Of a stretch of 47,943 nucleotides of DNA, positions 17,205 to 25,551 are shown in pieces. Position numbers and translations under genes: made by a program. The notes under the pieces were generated by a model. The model was given only the letters and a program-made list of their open reading frames with translations. It made no database searches and was not told where the DNA came from. The stretch is taken from positions 1-47,943 of the forward strand of contig CANPZE010000020.1 in NCBI GenBank assembly GCA_947589315.1, written 5' to 3'. Source of the DNA: an uncultured Lachnospiraceae bacterium (lineage in GTDB: Bacteria; Bacillota; Clostridia; Lachnospirales; Lachnospiraceae). Position 1 is the stretch's first letter. Each line of letters opens with the position of its first letter.

Positions 17205-17242
17205 AACAGCCTCTCTTTCTTCTAACATTCCCATGGTATCCC

Positions 17243-18283
17243 TTACGGGAACAGGGGAACCATTTCCAATCCCATATTCTCCGGCAGGCCAAAGAGCAGA
17301 TTCATATTCTGCACGGCCTGTCCCGCTGCGCCCTTTACCAGGTTATCAATAGCGCCCATCATAATGACCCGGCCTGTGCGGGCATCGATCCGGAAATTCA
17401 CATCTGCAAAATTGCTTCCCTCCACCCAGCGTGTTTCAGGAGGAAGATCCCTGGGAAGCACACGGACAAAATATTCATTTCCATAATATTGGTCATAGAT
17501 CTCCTTCAATTCCTCATAACTGCAGGACTTCTTTAATGTTGCGTAGGCAGTTACCAGAATCCCCCTGTTCATTGGCACCAGATGGGGAGTAAAATTAATC
17601 TTTACCTCTTTCCCGCAGGCATAGCCCAGCTGATCCTCAATTTCCGGCGTATGGCGGTGGGTGGTCACACCATATGCCTTAATATTTTCGTTTACCTCAC
17701 AATACAGATTTGCCGCCTTGGCCCCTCTTCCCGCACCGGAAGTGCCAGATTTAGCATCTATGATCACACTGTCCATATCGATCACTCCCTCTCTGGCCAG
17801 AGGATAGACAGCCAGGACGGAACAAGTAGGAAAACAACCTGGATTGGCGATCAGCCTGGCCTTCTTTACCTTCTCCCGGTTAATCTCACACAGACCGTAT
17901 ACGGCCTCTGGAATCAGTTGGGGGCTTTGGTGGGTGATTCCGTACCATTCCTCATACCGGGCCACATCCTGGATCCGGAAATCTGCGCTCAGGTCGACCA
18001 CCTTCGTCTGGGACAGAATCTGTTCATTCAATAAAGAACTGCAAAGCCCCTGCGGCGTAGCCGTAAAAATCACGTCTGCCTGTCCTGCCAGCTCCTTAAG
18101 GTCTTCCCCCCTGCAGTTCTCCTCTGTCAACTGAAACATGTTGCCGAATGCCTGGCTATACTTCTGATCCGCATAGGAACGGGAACCATACCAGACAATC
18201 TCAGCCTGGGGATGGCGCAGCAGGATCCTGACCAGCTCCTGCCCTGCGTAACCTGTGGATCCGATAATTCCAACCTTGATCAT
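17243..18283 (-). CDS. argC: N-acetyl-gamma-glutamyl-phosphate reductase
   Basis: ArgC reduces N-acetylglutamyl phosphate with NADPH. The ATG at 18283 gives 346 residues starting [20 protein letters not shown]. An in-frame GTG 12 bases upstream is too near the ribosome site (GAGAGG). The NADP-binding GSTGYAG is N-terminal. The catalytic cysteine is in [45 protein letters not shown] and [13 protein letters not shown] are all family-typical. It is the first gene of the argCBD operon and is read from a divergent control region shared with argG. Confidence 0.96.
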   Translation of the reverse strand: MIKVGIIGSTGYAGQELVRILLRHPQAEIVWYGSRSYADQKYSQAFGNMFQLTEENCRGEDLKELAGQADVIFTATPQGLCSSLLNEQILSQTKVVDLSADFRIQDVARYEEWYGITHQSPQLIPEAVYGLCEINREKVKKARLIANPGCFPTCSVLAVYPLAREGVIDMDSVIIDAKSGTSGAGRGAKAANLYCEVNENIKAYGVTTHRHTPEIEDQLGYACGKEVKINFTPHLVPMNRGILVTAYATLKKSCSYEELKEIYDQYYGNEYFVRVLPRDLPPETRWVEGSNFADVNFRIDARTGRVIMMGAIDNLVKGAAGQAVQNMNLLFGLPENMGLEMVPLFP

Positions 18284-18325
18284 ATGTAAGGACACCTCTC
18301 TTCTGATTTCTATAAAACAGGATTC

Positions 18326-18354
18326 ATTATACTGCTATATTTATAATTATGCAA
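18326..18354 (-). promoter_or_regulatory. argC promoter
   Basis: On the minus strand TTGCAT (18349-18354) and TATAAT (18326-18331) are 17 bases apart, predicting a start near 18319 and a leader of about 36 bases. Two partial ARG-like dyads (18340-18353 and 18350-18363, each about 11 of 14 matches by eye) overlap the -35 element. Confidence 0.7.
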
Positions 18355-18445
18355 TATTATTCGAGAAAAAAATATCACTTTTTTCCAGAAAATGTTTTTA
18401 TAATTTTGTTTAATTTAATTTTTTTATTCTTGGTTTTACATTTGT

Positions 18446-18484
18446 TTTAAATAATTATTTATGTTTTTTGAATATTTATTCTAT
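18446..18484. promoter_or_regulatory. tandem ARG boxes (ArgR/AhrC operator)
   Basis: The core 18469-18482 (TGAATATTTATTCT) matches the ArgR dyad TGAATWWWWATTCA at 13 of 14 positions. The core 18448-18461 (TAAATAATTATTTA) matches at 12 of 14. The centres are 21 bases apart, so two 18-base boxes are separated by exactly 3 bases, the classical spacing for one ArgR hexamer. They lie between the two divergent promoters. Confidence 0.7.
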
Positions 18485-18521
18485 ATAAAACCATAAATCC
18501 ACAAAAAAGCCAAAAATGCCA

Positions 18522-18550
18522 TTGCATTGGAAATGATTTCTGATTATACT
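18522..18550 (+). promoter_or_regulatory. argG promoter
   Basis: TTGCAT (18522-18527) and TATACT (18545-18550) are 17 bases apart, predicting a start near 18557 and a 36-base leader with AGGAGG before the argG ATG. The -35 hexamer and spacing are the same as for argC, making the two promoters near mirror images. Confidence 0.75.
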
Positions 18551-18592
18551 TATACATAGTGTTTTTAATCTATTATTACAGGAGGAAATCAA

Positions 18593-19819
18593 ATGAAAGA
18601 AAAAGTTATTCTTGCCTATTCAGGCGGACTTGACACAACAGCTATTATACCCTGGCTCAAGGAAAATTATGATTACGAGGTGATCTGCGTCTGCATAGAT
18701 GTAGGACAGGAAAGTGAATTGGATGGCTTGGAAGAGCGGGCAATCTCCTGCGGCGCCGCCAAATTATATATTGAAGATGTTACAGATGAATTCTGCGATG
18801 ACTATGTGGTTCCCTGCGTCCAGGCGAACGCCATCTATGAGAATAAATATCTTCTGGGAACCTCTATGGCGCGTCCGCTGATCGCTAAAAGACTGGTGGA
18901 AATCGCCCGGATCGAAGGCGCTACTGCGATCTGCCACGGCGCTACCGGCAAAGGGAACGACCAGGTACGTTTCGAGCTGGGGATCAAGGCTCTGGCCCCG
19001 GACCTGAAGATCATCGCTGCATGGAGAGATGACAAGTGGACCCTGGATTCTCGGGAATCTGAGATTGCTTATTGCCGTGAGCACGGCATTGACCTGCCCT
19101 TCTCAGCAGACAACAGCTACAGCCGCGACCGGAATCTGTGGCATATCAGCCATGAAGGCCTGGAATTGGAGGATCCTGCCAATGCGCCTGATTACGACCA
19201 TCTTCTGGTCCTGGGCACTACGCCCCAAAAGGCTCCTGAAGAAGGGGAGATCGTTACCATGACCTTTGAAAAAGGTGTCCCCAAGTCAGTCAATGGCAAG
19301 GAAATGAAGGTATCCGATATCATACGTACCCTGAATGCCCTGGGCGGGAAGCACGGTATCGGGATTATTGATATTGTAGAGAACCGGGTTGTTGGCATGA
19401 AGTCCCGGGGAGTTTATGAAACACCGGGGGGAACGATCTTGATGGAAGCCCACCAGCAGCTGGAGGAGCTGATCCTGGACCGGGATACTTATACAGCCAA
19501 GAAGGATATGGGCAATAAATTTGCGGATATCGTCTATGAAGGAAAATGGTTTACCCCTCTTCGCCAGGCAGTCCAGGCATTTATTGAATCTACGCAGGAA
19601 AAGGTAACTGGTGAAGTAAAGTTCCAATTATATAAGGGCAATATTATAAAGATGGGCACCACCTCCCCTTACTCTCTGTACAGCGAGTCTATCGCCTCCT
19701 TTACGACCGGAGAGCTGTACAACCATAAGGATGCTGAAGGGTTCATCAATCTTTTCGGCCTCTCCTCTAAGGTACGGGCTATGAAACAGGGCCCCTTTGA
19801 ACCGCTGAAGGACAAATAA
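18593..19819 (+). CDS. argG: argininosuccinate synthase
   Basis: ArgG condenses citrulline and aspartate with ATP to argininosuccinate, the penultimate step to arginine. The 408-residue protein begins [21 protein letters not shown], where the PP-loop SGGLDT binds ATP. Further landmarks are [53 protein letters not shown] and [40 protein letters not shown] follows in full. AGGAGG lies seven bases before the ATG. It is alone on its transcript, ending in a hairpin terminator; argH is not next to it, although the two are often paired. It is divergent from argC and shares its ARG boxes. Confidence 0.97.
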   Translation: MKEKVILAYSGGLDTTAIIPWLKENYDYEVICVCIDVGQESELDGLEERAISCGAAKLYIEDVTDEFCDDYVVPCVQANAIYENKYLLGTSMARPLIAKRLVEIARIEGATAICHGATGKGNDQVRFELGIKALAPDLKIIAAWRDDKWTLDSRESEIAYCREHGIDLPFSADNSYSRDRNLWHISHEGLELEDPANAPDYDHLLVLGTTPQKAPEEGEIVTMTFEKGVPKSVNGKEMKVSDIIRTLNALGGKHGIGIIDIVENRVVGMKSRGVYETPGGTILMEAHQQLEELILDRDTYTAKKDMGNKFADIVYEGKWFTPLRQAVQAFIESTQEKVTGEVKFQLYKGNIIKMGTTSPYSLYSESIASFTTGELYNHKDAEGFINLFGLSSKVRAMKQGPFEPLKDK

Positions 19820-19846
19820 ACAGACATAAAGACAAGAAAACTGCAT

Positions 19847-19878
19847 AGGCACTGCTTTTCCGGCAGTGCCTGTTTTAT
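19847..19878 (+). terminator. intrinsic terminator after argG
   Basis: A 9-bp stem (19847-19855 pairing with 19863-19871) with a 7-base loop is followed by TGTTTTATCT. It lies 28 bases past the argG stop. Confidence 0.85.
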
Positions 19879-19978
19879 CTGATATAAGATCGCTGCAAGA
19901 GGTATCAGGCCAAAATGCAACAGTGCCAGCTGCATTTCTTCTTTCCTGCTTTCATATAATAAGTGGAAGGCTTATAAT

Positions 19979-20008
19979 TTGACAAATCAACAGAAATCAT
20001 GCTAGTAT
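19979..20008 (+). promoter_or_regulatory. glmS promoter
   Basis: A consensus TTGACA (19979-19984) is followed after 18 bases by TAGTAT (20003-20008). The predicted start near 20014 leaves a leader of only about 53 bases, too short for a glmS ribozyme. Confidence 0.6.
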
Positions 20009-20066
20009 TTCGTGCAGAATGGATAATTACGGAAAATGTAATCACAGAAAGGACAGGGTTATTGCT

Positions 20067-21899
20067 ATGTGTGGAATCATTGGGTTTACCGGTAATATCG
20101 AGGCAAAGGAGGTACTTCTCCAGGGACTGACGGCATTGGAATATCGGGGCTATGACAGCGCAGGAATCTCCTTTTTCCCGGAAAATGGCAGCGACCACAA
20201 GGTCCAGACCATCAAGACCGTAGGAAAAGTTTCCAATCTGATCGACAAAGTGTCGTCTCTTTCCGCCGGGCCTTCCTTTTGCGGGATTGGCCATACCCGT
20301 TGGGCTACCCATGGAGGAGTCTCTGAAACGAATTGCCATCCCCACCATTTTGGCCGGGTAACCCTGATCCATAATGGGATCATAGAGAATTATAAGGAAT
20401 TGCAGGAGGAATTAGAAGGAGAGGGAAAATATCCCGTCTCCCAGACGGATTCAGAGATTGCCGCCATGGTCATTGATTCCTGCTATAAGAACAATCCTCT
20501 GAAGGCAATTAAGAGAGCCGTTAAAAAGCTGCAGGGCGCTTATGCATTCTGCATTATGTTTGATGAATATCCGGAAAGCATCTACGCTATCCGCAACGGA
20601 AGCCCCCTGGTGGCTACCAACACCAAAGAAGGCTCTATCATCGCTTCCGATATGGTGGCCCTGATCAAATATTCCAAGGATTATTTCGTACTGCCGGAAC
20701 ACCATATTGCCCATCTGACAAAGGACAGCATTACTATTACTGACCTGGAACATAACGAGGTAGAACCGGATATGCTCCATGTAAGCTGGGATATGGCGGC
20801 TGCCAGAAAAGGCGGATACGAATATTTCATGCTGAAGGAAATCCACGAGCAGCCGGAGGCCCTGCACAATACAATCGCTCCCAGGATCAAAAATCAGCTC
20901 CCTGATTTTACTACAGACGGGATCCCCGATAGTCTGTTTAACGGACTGAACCGAATTATCATCACGGCCTGCGGCACAGCGATGCATGCCGGTCTGATCG
21001 GCAAAAATATGATCGAGCAGCTGACCCGGGTGCCGGTTACTGTAGATATTGCTTCTGAATTCCGCTATCAGGATCCTATCCTGGATGCCAACACCCTGGT
21101 CATTACCATTTCCCAGTCAGGAGAGACGGCGGACACCCTTGCCGCCCTGCGTCTGGCCAAGGAAAACGGGGCCAGGACACTTTCTGTGGTCAATGTAAAG
21201 GGATCTTCGATCGCCCGGGAAAGCGATTATGTTCTTTACACCCATGCCGGCCCGGAAATTGCAGTGGCCAGCACAAAGGCCTATACGGTACAGCTGGCCG
21301 CCATGTATCTGGTCGCCTTCCGCTTTGCTTTGGTAAAGGGAAGCGTCAGCCAGGATGTGATCCGGAATTATATCCGGGAGCTGGAAGCCGTACCTGAATT
21401 TGTCAAGACCATGTTGGGATGCGACAGGGCGATCCAGCCTATCAGCCAGAAGCTGTTAAAGACAGAAAGCTTATTCTTCATCGGAAGGGGGCTGGACCAC
21501 GCCCTTTCCTGTGAGGGTTCGATCAAGCTCAAAGAAATCAGCTATATCCATTCGGAAGCCTATGCTGCCGGTGAATTGAAGCACGGTACCATTTCCCTGA
21601 TCACAGACAATGTACCAGTGATCGCCCTGGCCACCCAGGAAAAGGTATTTGCCAAGATGATATCCAATATACGGGAAGTGCGTTCCCGGGGCGCTATGGT
21701 AATCATGATCGCCAACGAGGATGCCCAGGTGGATGCCGCACTCTGCGACCATCTGATCACACTTCCGCCCATTGACAATGCCTTTGCTCCCTTCGGCGCC
21801 GCTGTGGTACTCCAATACATTGCCTACTACACCGCCGTGGCAAGAGGGTTAAATGTAGACCAGCCCAGGAACTTAGCAAAATCCGTTACAGTAGAATAG
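20067..21899 (+). CDS. glmS: glutamine-fructose-6-phosphate aminotransferase (isomerizing)
   Basis: GlmS makes glucosamine-6-phosphate from fructose-6-phosphate and glutamine, the entry step to amino sugars for peptidoglycan. The start must be the ATG at 20067, because Cys2 of MCGIIGFTG is the N-terminal nucleophile of the glutaminase; an upstream in-frame ATG at 20019 would bury it. The 610-residue protein has the glutaminase domain (GHTRWATHGG, NCHPH, HNGIIENY) and two SIS sugar-isomerase domains with ACGTAMHAGLIGKNMIEQL, ISQSGETADTLAAL and FFIGRGLDHALSCEGSIKLKE. The C-terminus ends DQPRNLAKSVTVE, as usual. It is monocistronic with its own promoter and terminator. The region ahead shows no ribozyme, so its feedback control must be different. 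Confidence 0.97.
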   Translation: MCGIIGFTGNIEAKEVLLQGLTALEYRGYDSAGISFFPENGSDHKVQTIKTVGKVSNLIDKVSSLSAGPSFCGIGHTRWATHGGVSETNCHPHHFGRVTLIHNGIIENYKELQEELEGEGKYPVSQTDSEIAAMVIDSCYKNNPLKAIKRAVKKLQGAYAFCIMFDEYPESIYAIRNGSPLVATNTKEGSIIASDMVALIKYSKDYFVLPEHHIAHLTKDSITITDLEHNEVEPDMLHVSWDMAAARKGGYEYFMLKEIHEQPEALHNTIAPRIKNQLPDFTTDGIPDSLFNGLNRIIITACGTAMHAGLIGKNMIEQLTRVPVTVDIASEFRYQDPILDANTLVITISQSGETADTLAALRLAKENGARTLSVVNVKGSSIARESDYVLYTHAGPEIAVASTKAYTVQLAAMYLVAFRFALVKGSVSQDVIRNYIRELEAVPEFVKTMLGCDRAIQPISQKLLKTESLFFIGRGLDHALSCEGSIKLKEISYIHSEAYAAGELKHGTISLITDNVPVIALATQEKVFAKMISNIREVRSRGAMVIMIANEDAQVDAALCDHLITLPPIDNAFAPFGAAVVLQYIAYYTAVARGLNVDQPRNLAKSVTVE

Positions 21900-21932
21900 A
21901 ATAAGATAAAATAGAATCAAACCTCTAAAAGA

Positions 21933-21976
21933 AAACCTCCCAAAACTGACAAGGTATCAGAATTGGGAGGTTTATT
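21933..21976. terminator. bidirectional terminator between glmS and maf
   Basis: An 11-bp stem (21933-21943 pairing with 21963-21973) surrounds an inner CTGA/TCAG stem. It is flanked by A-rich and T-rich sequence and lies between the convergent glmS and maf genes, so it can serve both. Confidence 0.85.
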
Positions 21977-22013
21977 GCTTGTCCTGGCGCAACGCCTGTT
22001 CGTATGATAATCT

Positions 22014-22601
22014 TTAGGAATAATACAGATTCACGCCCATGCTTTCCAGATGGGATAATACAGAAGATACCGGAAGGCCGATCACATTATAAAAGTCTCC
22101 GGCAACATCCTTTATGTATGCAGCTCCCCGGCCCTGAATACCATATGCGCCGGCTTTATCCATGGGTTCTCCTGTCTGTACATAAGCGGAGATTTGTTCT
22201 GCTGTCATAGGCATCATATCTACAATTGTCTTAACATGAAAACTGTCGATCAGCCCTTCTCCGTTTGTCACTGAGATCAGGGTAACTCCGGTAAATACCT
22301 CATGACGCGCGCCCTGAAGGATCCCCAGGATCTGACAGGCTTCCTCTTCATCTGCCGGTTTTCCATAAACTACGCCGTCCTGAACGACAATGGTATCTGC
22401 GGCTATGATCACAAAATCGCCTTCTATCTGCTCTGCTACACATTCCGCTTTCATGGAAGACAAGGTCTCTACCATAGTTCCCGGATCCTCAGCTTCCACT
22501 TCTTCCGAAATACCGCTAGAGATCACCTCACACTTGATTCCTACCTGCTCCAAAATCTCTTTTCGCCTTACAGATGAAGATGCTAAAATAATTTTTGCCA
22601 T
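22014..22601 (-). CDS. maf: Maf-family nucleoside triphosphate pyrophosphatase
   Basis: Maf hydrolyses non-canonical or canonical nucleoside triphosphates (dTTP/UTP or methylated forms) to monophosphates and is linked to septum control in Bacillus. The start MAKIILASSSVRRKEILEQ (ATG at 22601) gives 195 residues; upstream in-frame codons are lysine/asparagine-rich and unlike the family. Motifs visible are the phosphate-binding ASSSVRRKEIL, the catalytic IIAADTIVVQDGVVYGKP and DKAGAYGIQGRGAAYI, with DFYNVIGLPV at the end. It follows a histidine phosphatase gene by 71 bases on the same strand. The neighbourhood (no mreB, minCD or radC) is not the usual one for maf. Confidence 0.92.
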   Translation of the reverse strand: MAKIILASSSVRRKEILEQVGIKCEVISSGISEEVEAEDPGTMVETLSSMKAECVAEQIEGDFVIIAADTIVVQDGVVYGKPADEEEACQILGILQGARHEVFTGVTLISVTNGEGLIDSFHVKTIVDMMPMTAEQISAYVQTGEPMDKAGAYGIQGRGAAYIKDVAGDFYNVIGLPVSSVLSHLESMGVNLYYS

Positions 22602-22672
22602 ATACTTTATCCCTTTCTTATTATTTTTTCTATTGTTTTTCAACATCTATGACCTCATAGAGTATTGTCACT

Positions 22673-23386
22673 TTAGAAGAAATTGCGCCGAAGCATGGAA
22701 GGATCCTGCTCCAGATGCGCATAATCGTTAAACCGTTCCAGATAAAACCCATGCTTCTGCGGATCATAGTACAACTGAGTAATGCTGCAATTTTCCAGGG
22801 AAGTGGCAAACATCAGCCGTTTTGCAAAATCTCCTCCAAAAAATGCAGCTAACAATATGCGGATCACTCCTCCATGCGTGACAACAGCAATCTGCTCTTT
22901 TCCGCTCTCAATCCATTCCCGAATGACGGGAAGGACCCGGCTCATAACCGCTGGGCCGTCCTCTCCTTCCGGATACCAGATCTCTTCTGCCGGTACAAAG
23001 AAATCTCCGATAAACTCATTTACTTCATCCAGCGCGCTTCCCTTCTGGATGCGCCCTTCCGCAAAAAGTTCCATCTGCCTCTCATAATATTCCCGGTAAA
23101 ATTCCTTAACCTGATCATTGGGTTGTCCCGTCAGCGTTCCAAAGTCAATCTCAGCAAGGCCAGAGCGGACTTGAAGAGAAGAAAATAATTCCGTCCGGTC
23201 ACCAAAAGCAATCTGCGCTGTTTCCTGAGAACGTAACAGATCGCTGCAATATAGCGCTTCAACCGGATAGGTCCGCATCCTCTCTCCCAAAAGCTCAGCC
23301 TGGCGCCGTCCTTCCGGAGATAAAGGGACATCCACATTACAGTCTGAACTGCCCTGCCTTCCGTGGCGGATCAGATATATTACCAT
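22673..23386 (-). CDS. histidine phosphatase superfamily protein
   Basis: The 237-residue protein opens with MVIYLIRHGRQ, the catalytic RHG signature with nucleophile H8. Next comes LSPEGRRQAELLGERM and a second arginine block, YCSDLLRSQETAQIAFG. AEIDFGTLTG carries the acid-base glutamate, and VVTHGGVIRILLAAFFG the second catalytic histidine. The inserted segment 120-165 is longer than in small CobC-type members. Substrate is not evident: phosphoglycerate mutase-like, alpha-ribazole phosphatase and broad phosphatases all share this fold, and no cobalamin genes are near. GGAGG precedes the start. It probably shares a transcript with maf. Confidence 0.88.
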   Translation of the reverse strand: MVIYLIRHGRQGSSDCNVDVPLSPEGRRQAELLGERMRTYPVEALYCSDLLRSQETAQIAFGDRTELFSSLQVRSGLAEIDFGTLTGQPNDQVKEFYREYYERQMELFAEGRIQKGSALDEVNEFIGDFFVPAEEIWYPEGEDGPAVMSRVLPVIREWIESGKEQIAVVTHGGVIRILLAAFFGGDFAKRLMFATSLENCSITQLYYDPQKHGFYLERFNDYAHLEQDPSMLRRNFF

Positions 23387-23423
23387 GATTCAGCCTCCAT
23401 GCTGCGCACACACTTATGTACCT

Positions 23424-23454
23424 GACAGGACTGCCGTGCGCATATCATCCTGTC
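23424..23454. repeat. inverted repeat upstream of the histidine phosphatase gene
   Basis: GACAGGA (23424-23430) and its complement TCCTGTC (23448-23454) are separated by 17 bases that include a GTGCGCA stretch. There is no T-tract, so it is not a standard terminator. It could be a regulator site or be chance. Confidence 0.3.
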
Positions 23455-23465
23455 CGCATAATCGG

Positions 23466-24440
23466 TCATTCCTTTTCTTCCGATCCCTCTTTTGCTTCTG
23501 ATGGTTCTTGCTTCTCACTCTTTTCTTTCAGATCGTTCTTCTTTTTCTTCTGTTCCGGCAATTTCTGTTCTTTGATCAGGTCCTGATAACTGACAGAAGA
23601 TATGGGGACGATCTCCTCCTGAAACAGCCTGTCGTCATACAGAGCCCCTTCCTCTGGCTGCGCCTGCCGCAGCTCCTCATAAACCTGCAGGCGTTTCTCA
23701 TAATCATTTCCCGCCTGCTTGCGGTCGATATTGCCGTAAAGAGCATAGCCGTCCAGCCAATTGTTCTGCACCTCGTCCCAGTCTGTAAAGCGGTCATGGA
23801 GCCGAGCTGCCGCAGGCTCAATAACAGCCTGGGCCTCTTCCCGGTTAAGATATCCGGCGATATACCCCCACTGCGCCAGATGAGATACTCTGCACATATC
23901 CCAGGCCAGCAAGCCTTTTTTCTTCCAGGTCTTCCAATTATACTGCACTAATTTATAATGAATCAGGAGATCTCCGGACAATTGCTTCATTGCCTTCTTC
24001 AATTCCCTGGGAGACATGCGGTTCATTTCCCTGGCTTCCCGGATAAATTCCTTCCTTGCCCCGGTATCCAGAAGCTGCTGGATCTGTTCCAGCAATTGGC
24101 TCCGGTCCTTCACCGACCAGCTTTTCTCCAGGATATTCACTGCAGCCTCCTGATTGGCCTGATTGGCCTCATATCCGCCAAAATAGTAAGGATTGCCTTC
24201 ATTCATGGAGATCAGTACGGATCCCATCGCTCTTCCCCATGCTCCCAAATTAGAATTCTCATCCTCATTGAAATCATGAACCTCCAGGGGTTGTTCTTCT
24301 TCCTGCTGCGAGGCGGCGTCCTCTACCTCTGCCTTTCTCTCACAGCCGGTAAAGCCTGCCACAAGCAAAGCGGCAGCCAGACAAAAACAAAGAGCATATG
24401 GTTTCTTTTTTCCCACGCCGCTTGTTTCTTTCCCTTTCAT
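23466..24440 (-). CDS. DUF1266-domain lipoprotein
   Basis: The start at 24440 gives 324 residues starting MKGKETSGVGKKK. A hydrophobic stretch and a lipobox-like FTGC (cysteine near residue 33) predict a secreted lipoprotein. The DUF1266 domain is recognisable: SWSVKDRSQLLEQIQQLLD, then LAWDMCRVSHLAQWGYIAGY, then REEAQAVIEPAAARLHDRF and WLDGYALYGN. The C-terminal 50 residues are a highly charged Lys/Glu tail, probably disordered. Function of the family is unknown; most members I recall are cytoplasmic, so the lipoprotein signal is notable. It follows the SseB-like gene by 25 bases. A longer frame to 24488 would overlap that gene and lacks a ribosome site. Confidence 0.8.
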   Translation of the reverse strand: MKGKETSGVGKKKPYALCFCLAAALLVAGFTGCERKAEVEDAASQQEEEQPLEVHDFNEDENSNLGAWGRAMGSVLISMNEGNPYYFGGYEANQANQEAAVNILEKSWSVKDRSQLLEQIQQLLDTGARKEFIREAREMNRMSPRELKKAMKQLSGDLLIHYKLVQYNWKTWKKKGLLAWDMCRVSHLAQWGYIAGYLNREEAQAVIEPAAARLHDRFTDWDEVQNNWLDGYALYGNIDRKQAGNDYEKRLQVYEELRQAQPEEGALYDDRLFQEEIVPISSVSYQDLIKEQKLPEQKKKKNDLKEKSEKQEPSEAKEGSEEKE

Positions 24441-24465
24441 ATGACGAACGGTCCCTTTCTTAAAA

Positions 24466-25386
24466 CTATAATAATTCCGGTTTATCATCTATCAGGGAGA
24501 GGATATGATTCAATTCACTGCCTTCCCCGGGCGCCTCCCCCAGATCTTTCTTGCTTCCATCCTCCAGGGCCTGCATCAAGCGCGCCCCATCTTTTTTATT
24601 TCCTGCCACAATCCCAAAATATCCAACCTTCTTCTTCTGGGGATTCCAGGCAACTATCACAACAGGACAAGTACCGGCGGCCAGTTTGTCAGCAGGCATC
24701 CCAACCCTTAATACAGTCAGGTCTTCCCGGATGTTTAATGCCATAACTTCAAAATCCTCTTCCTCATAAGGACAATTCCCCGTCTGCTGGTACAAAGGCC
24801 TATAAAATTCCATCAGATAGGATCCTCCCTGTTCCTTCAGCTTCCGGATCCCTTCTTCCTTTTCCCGGAACAGAGCCGCTGGCAGCAAGGAAGCCTCCAC
24901 CTGCTGGCGCAGGACTACATGCAACTGAGCTTCCGTCAGCTGTACCGTTTTCTTCTCTTTCTGCTGCTCTGGCTTAACAATGATGTTCTGAGAAAAAGGA
25001 TTGATCACCAGCCCCTCCAGATTGTTCTCCTTCTGTAACAGATTCATACAGGCTTCAAAGGGCATCCCGAGGATCAGCGGATAGTTGATCTTGTCCTTCC
25101 CTTTTTCAATCTGGGACTGCTGGGTAAATACCGGCAGATATTTTTTCCCGGTATTATCTTCAAGCACTGCAGGGCGGGGAGATACGCCTGCAGGAATCAC
25201 CTGCTCTCTTCCCCCGTTTTGCGCTAATTGGCGCATCAGCGCCGGATCAGTGTCTGCGGGCAGTACCGCCGGAAGGTAAAGATTCTTATCCTGGATGCAT
25301 TGAAATAATGCCTGCCTATTCTCCTCGCTGCCGTCCGCCTTTAATCGATCCAACAGCATCTCCAGTTCCCTGACCTTCTCTGCCAT
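24466..25386 (-). CDS. SseB-family protein
   Basis: The most likely start is MAEKVRELEMLLDRLKADG (ATG at 25386; 306 residues), though ATG at 25398 or TTG at 25431 remain possible because the GAGAGAAAGG site suits none perfectly. The N-terminal half resembles the SseB N-terminal domain: KNLYLPAVLPAD, then KKYLPVFTQQSQIEK, then GMPFEACMNLLQKENNLEGLVINPF. The second half (about 165-290) looks like an SseB C-terminal module with VVLRQQVEASLLPAAL and PVVIVAWNPQKKKVGYFG. SseB was named for enhanced serine sensitivity in E. coli; its biochemical role is unknown. It has its own promoter and is followed by the DUF1266 gene. Confidence 0.75.
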   Translation of the reverse strand: MAEKVRELEMLLDRLKADGSEENRQALFQCIQDKNLYLPAVLPADTDPALMRQLAQNGGREQVIPAGVSPRPAVLEDNTGKKYLPVFTQQSQIEKGKDKINYPLILGMPFEACMNLLQKENNLEGLVINPFSQNIIVKPEQQKEKKTVQLTEAQLHVVLRQQVEASLLPAALFREKEEGIRKLKEQGGSYLMEFYRPLYQQTGNCPYEEEDFEVMALNIREDLTVLRVGMPADKLAAGTCPVVIVAWNPQKKKVGYFGIVAGNKKDGARLMQALEDGSKKDLGEAPGEGSELNHILSLIDDKPELL

Positions 25387-25507
25387 ACCTGATCTCATAC
25401 CTTTCTCTCGTCTGAGTGCCCCGTCAACCAATGCCTGCGCTTTTTATTGGGCAAGGGGGCTGCCAGGCAGCCGTCCCTCACACCATCAAAAAACTGCGCT
25501 CCATATC

Positions 25508-25537
25508 ATTATACCACATTCCTATGAATTTTAGCAA
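25508..25537 (-). promoter_or_regulatory. promoter for the sseB-DUF1266 unit
   Basis: On the minus strand TTGCTA (25532-25537), an 18-base spacer and TATAAT (25508-25513) with an extended TGG just before it form a good promoter. It lies in the 165-base gap after the LtaS-like gene and about 120 bases before the chosen sseB start. A GC-rich hairpin (GGCTGC/GCAGCC around 25454-25468) lies in the leader. Confidence 0.65.
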
Positions 25538-25551
25538 TGACCCCAATTATG

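Larger units (their letters stand above)
18284..18592. promoter_or_regulatory. divergent argC-argG control region
   Basis: This 309-base gene-free stretch is much more AT-rich than the flanking genes. It holds one promoter for each side, a tandem pair of ARG boxes and weaker partial boxes, listed separately. No small gene, leader peptide or terminator hairpin was found in it. The ribosome site of argG is AGGAGG (18579-18586 region). Confidence 0.85.

Noticed and set aside
19879-20066. Possible glmS ribozyme upstream of glmS
   Set aside because: The conserved ribozyme core was not recognised, and a good promoter at 19979-20008 leaves only about 53 bases of leader, too short for the roughly 150-base ribozyme.
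25454-25468. GC-rich hairpin GGCTGC/GCAGCC in the sseB leader as a terminator
   Set aside because: It has a short stem, a 3-base loop and no T-tract on either strand.
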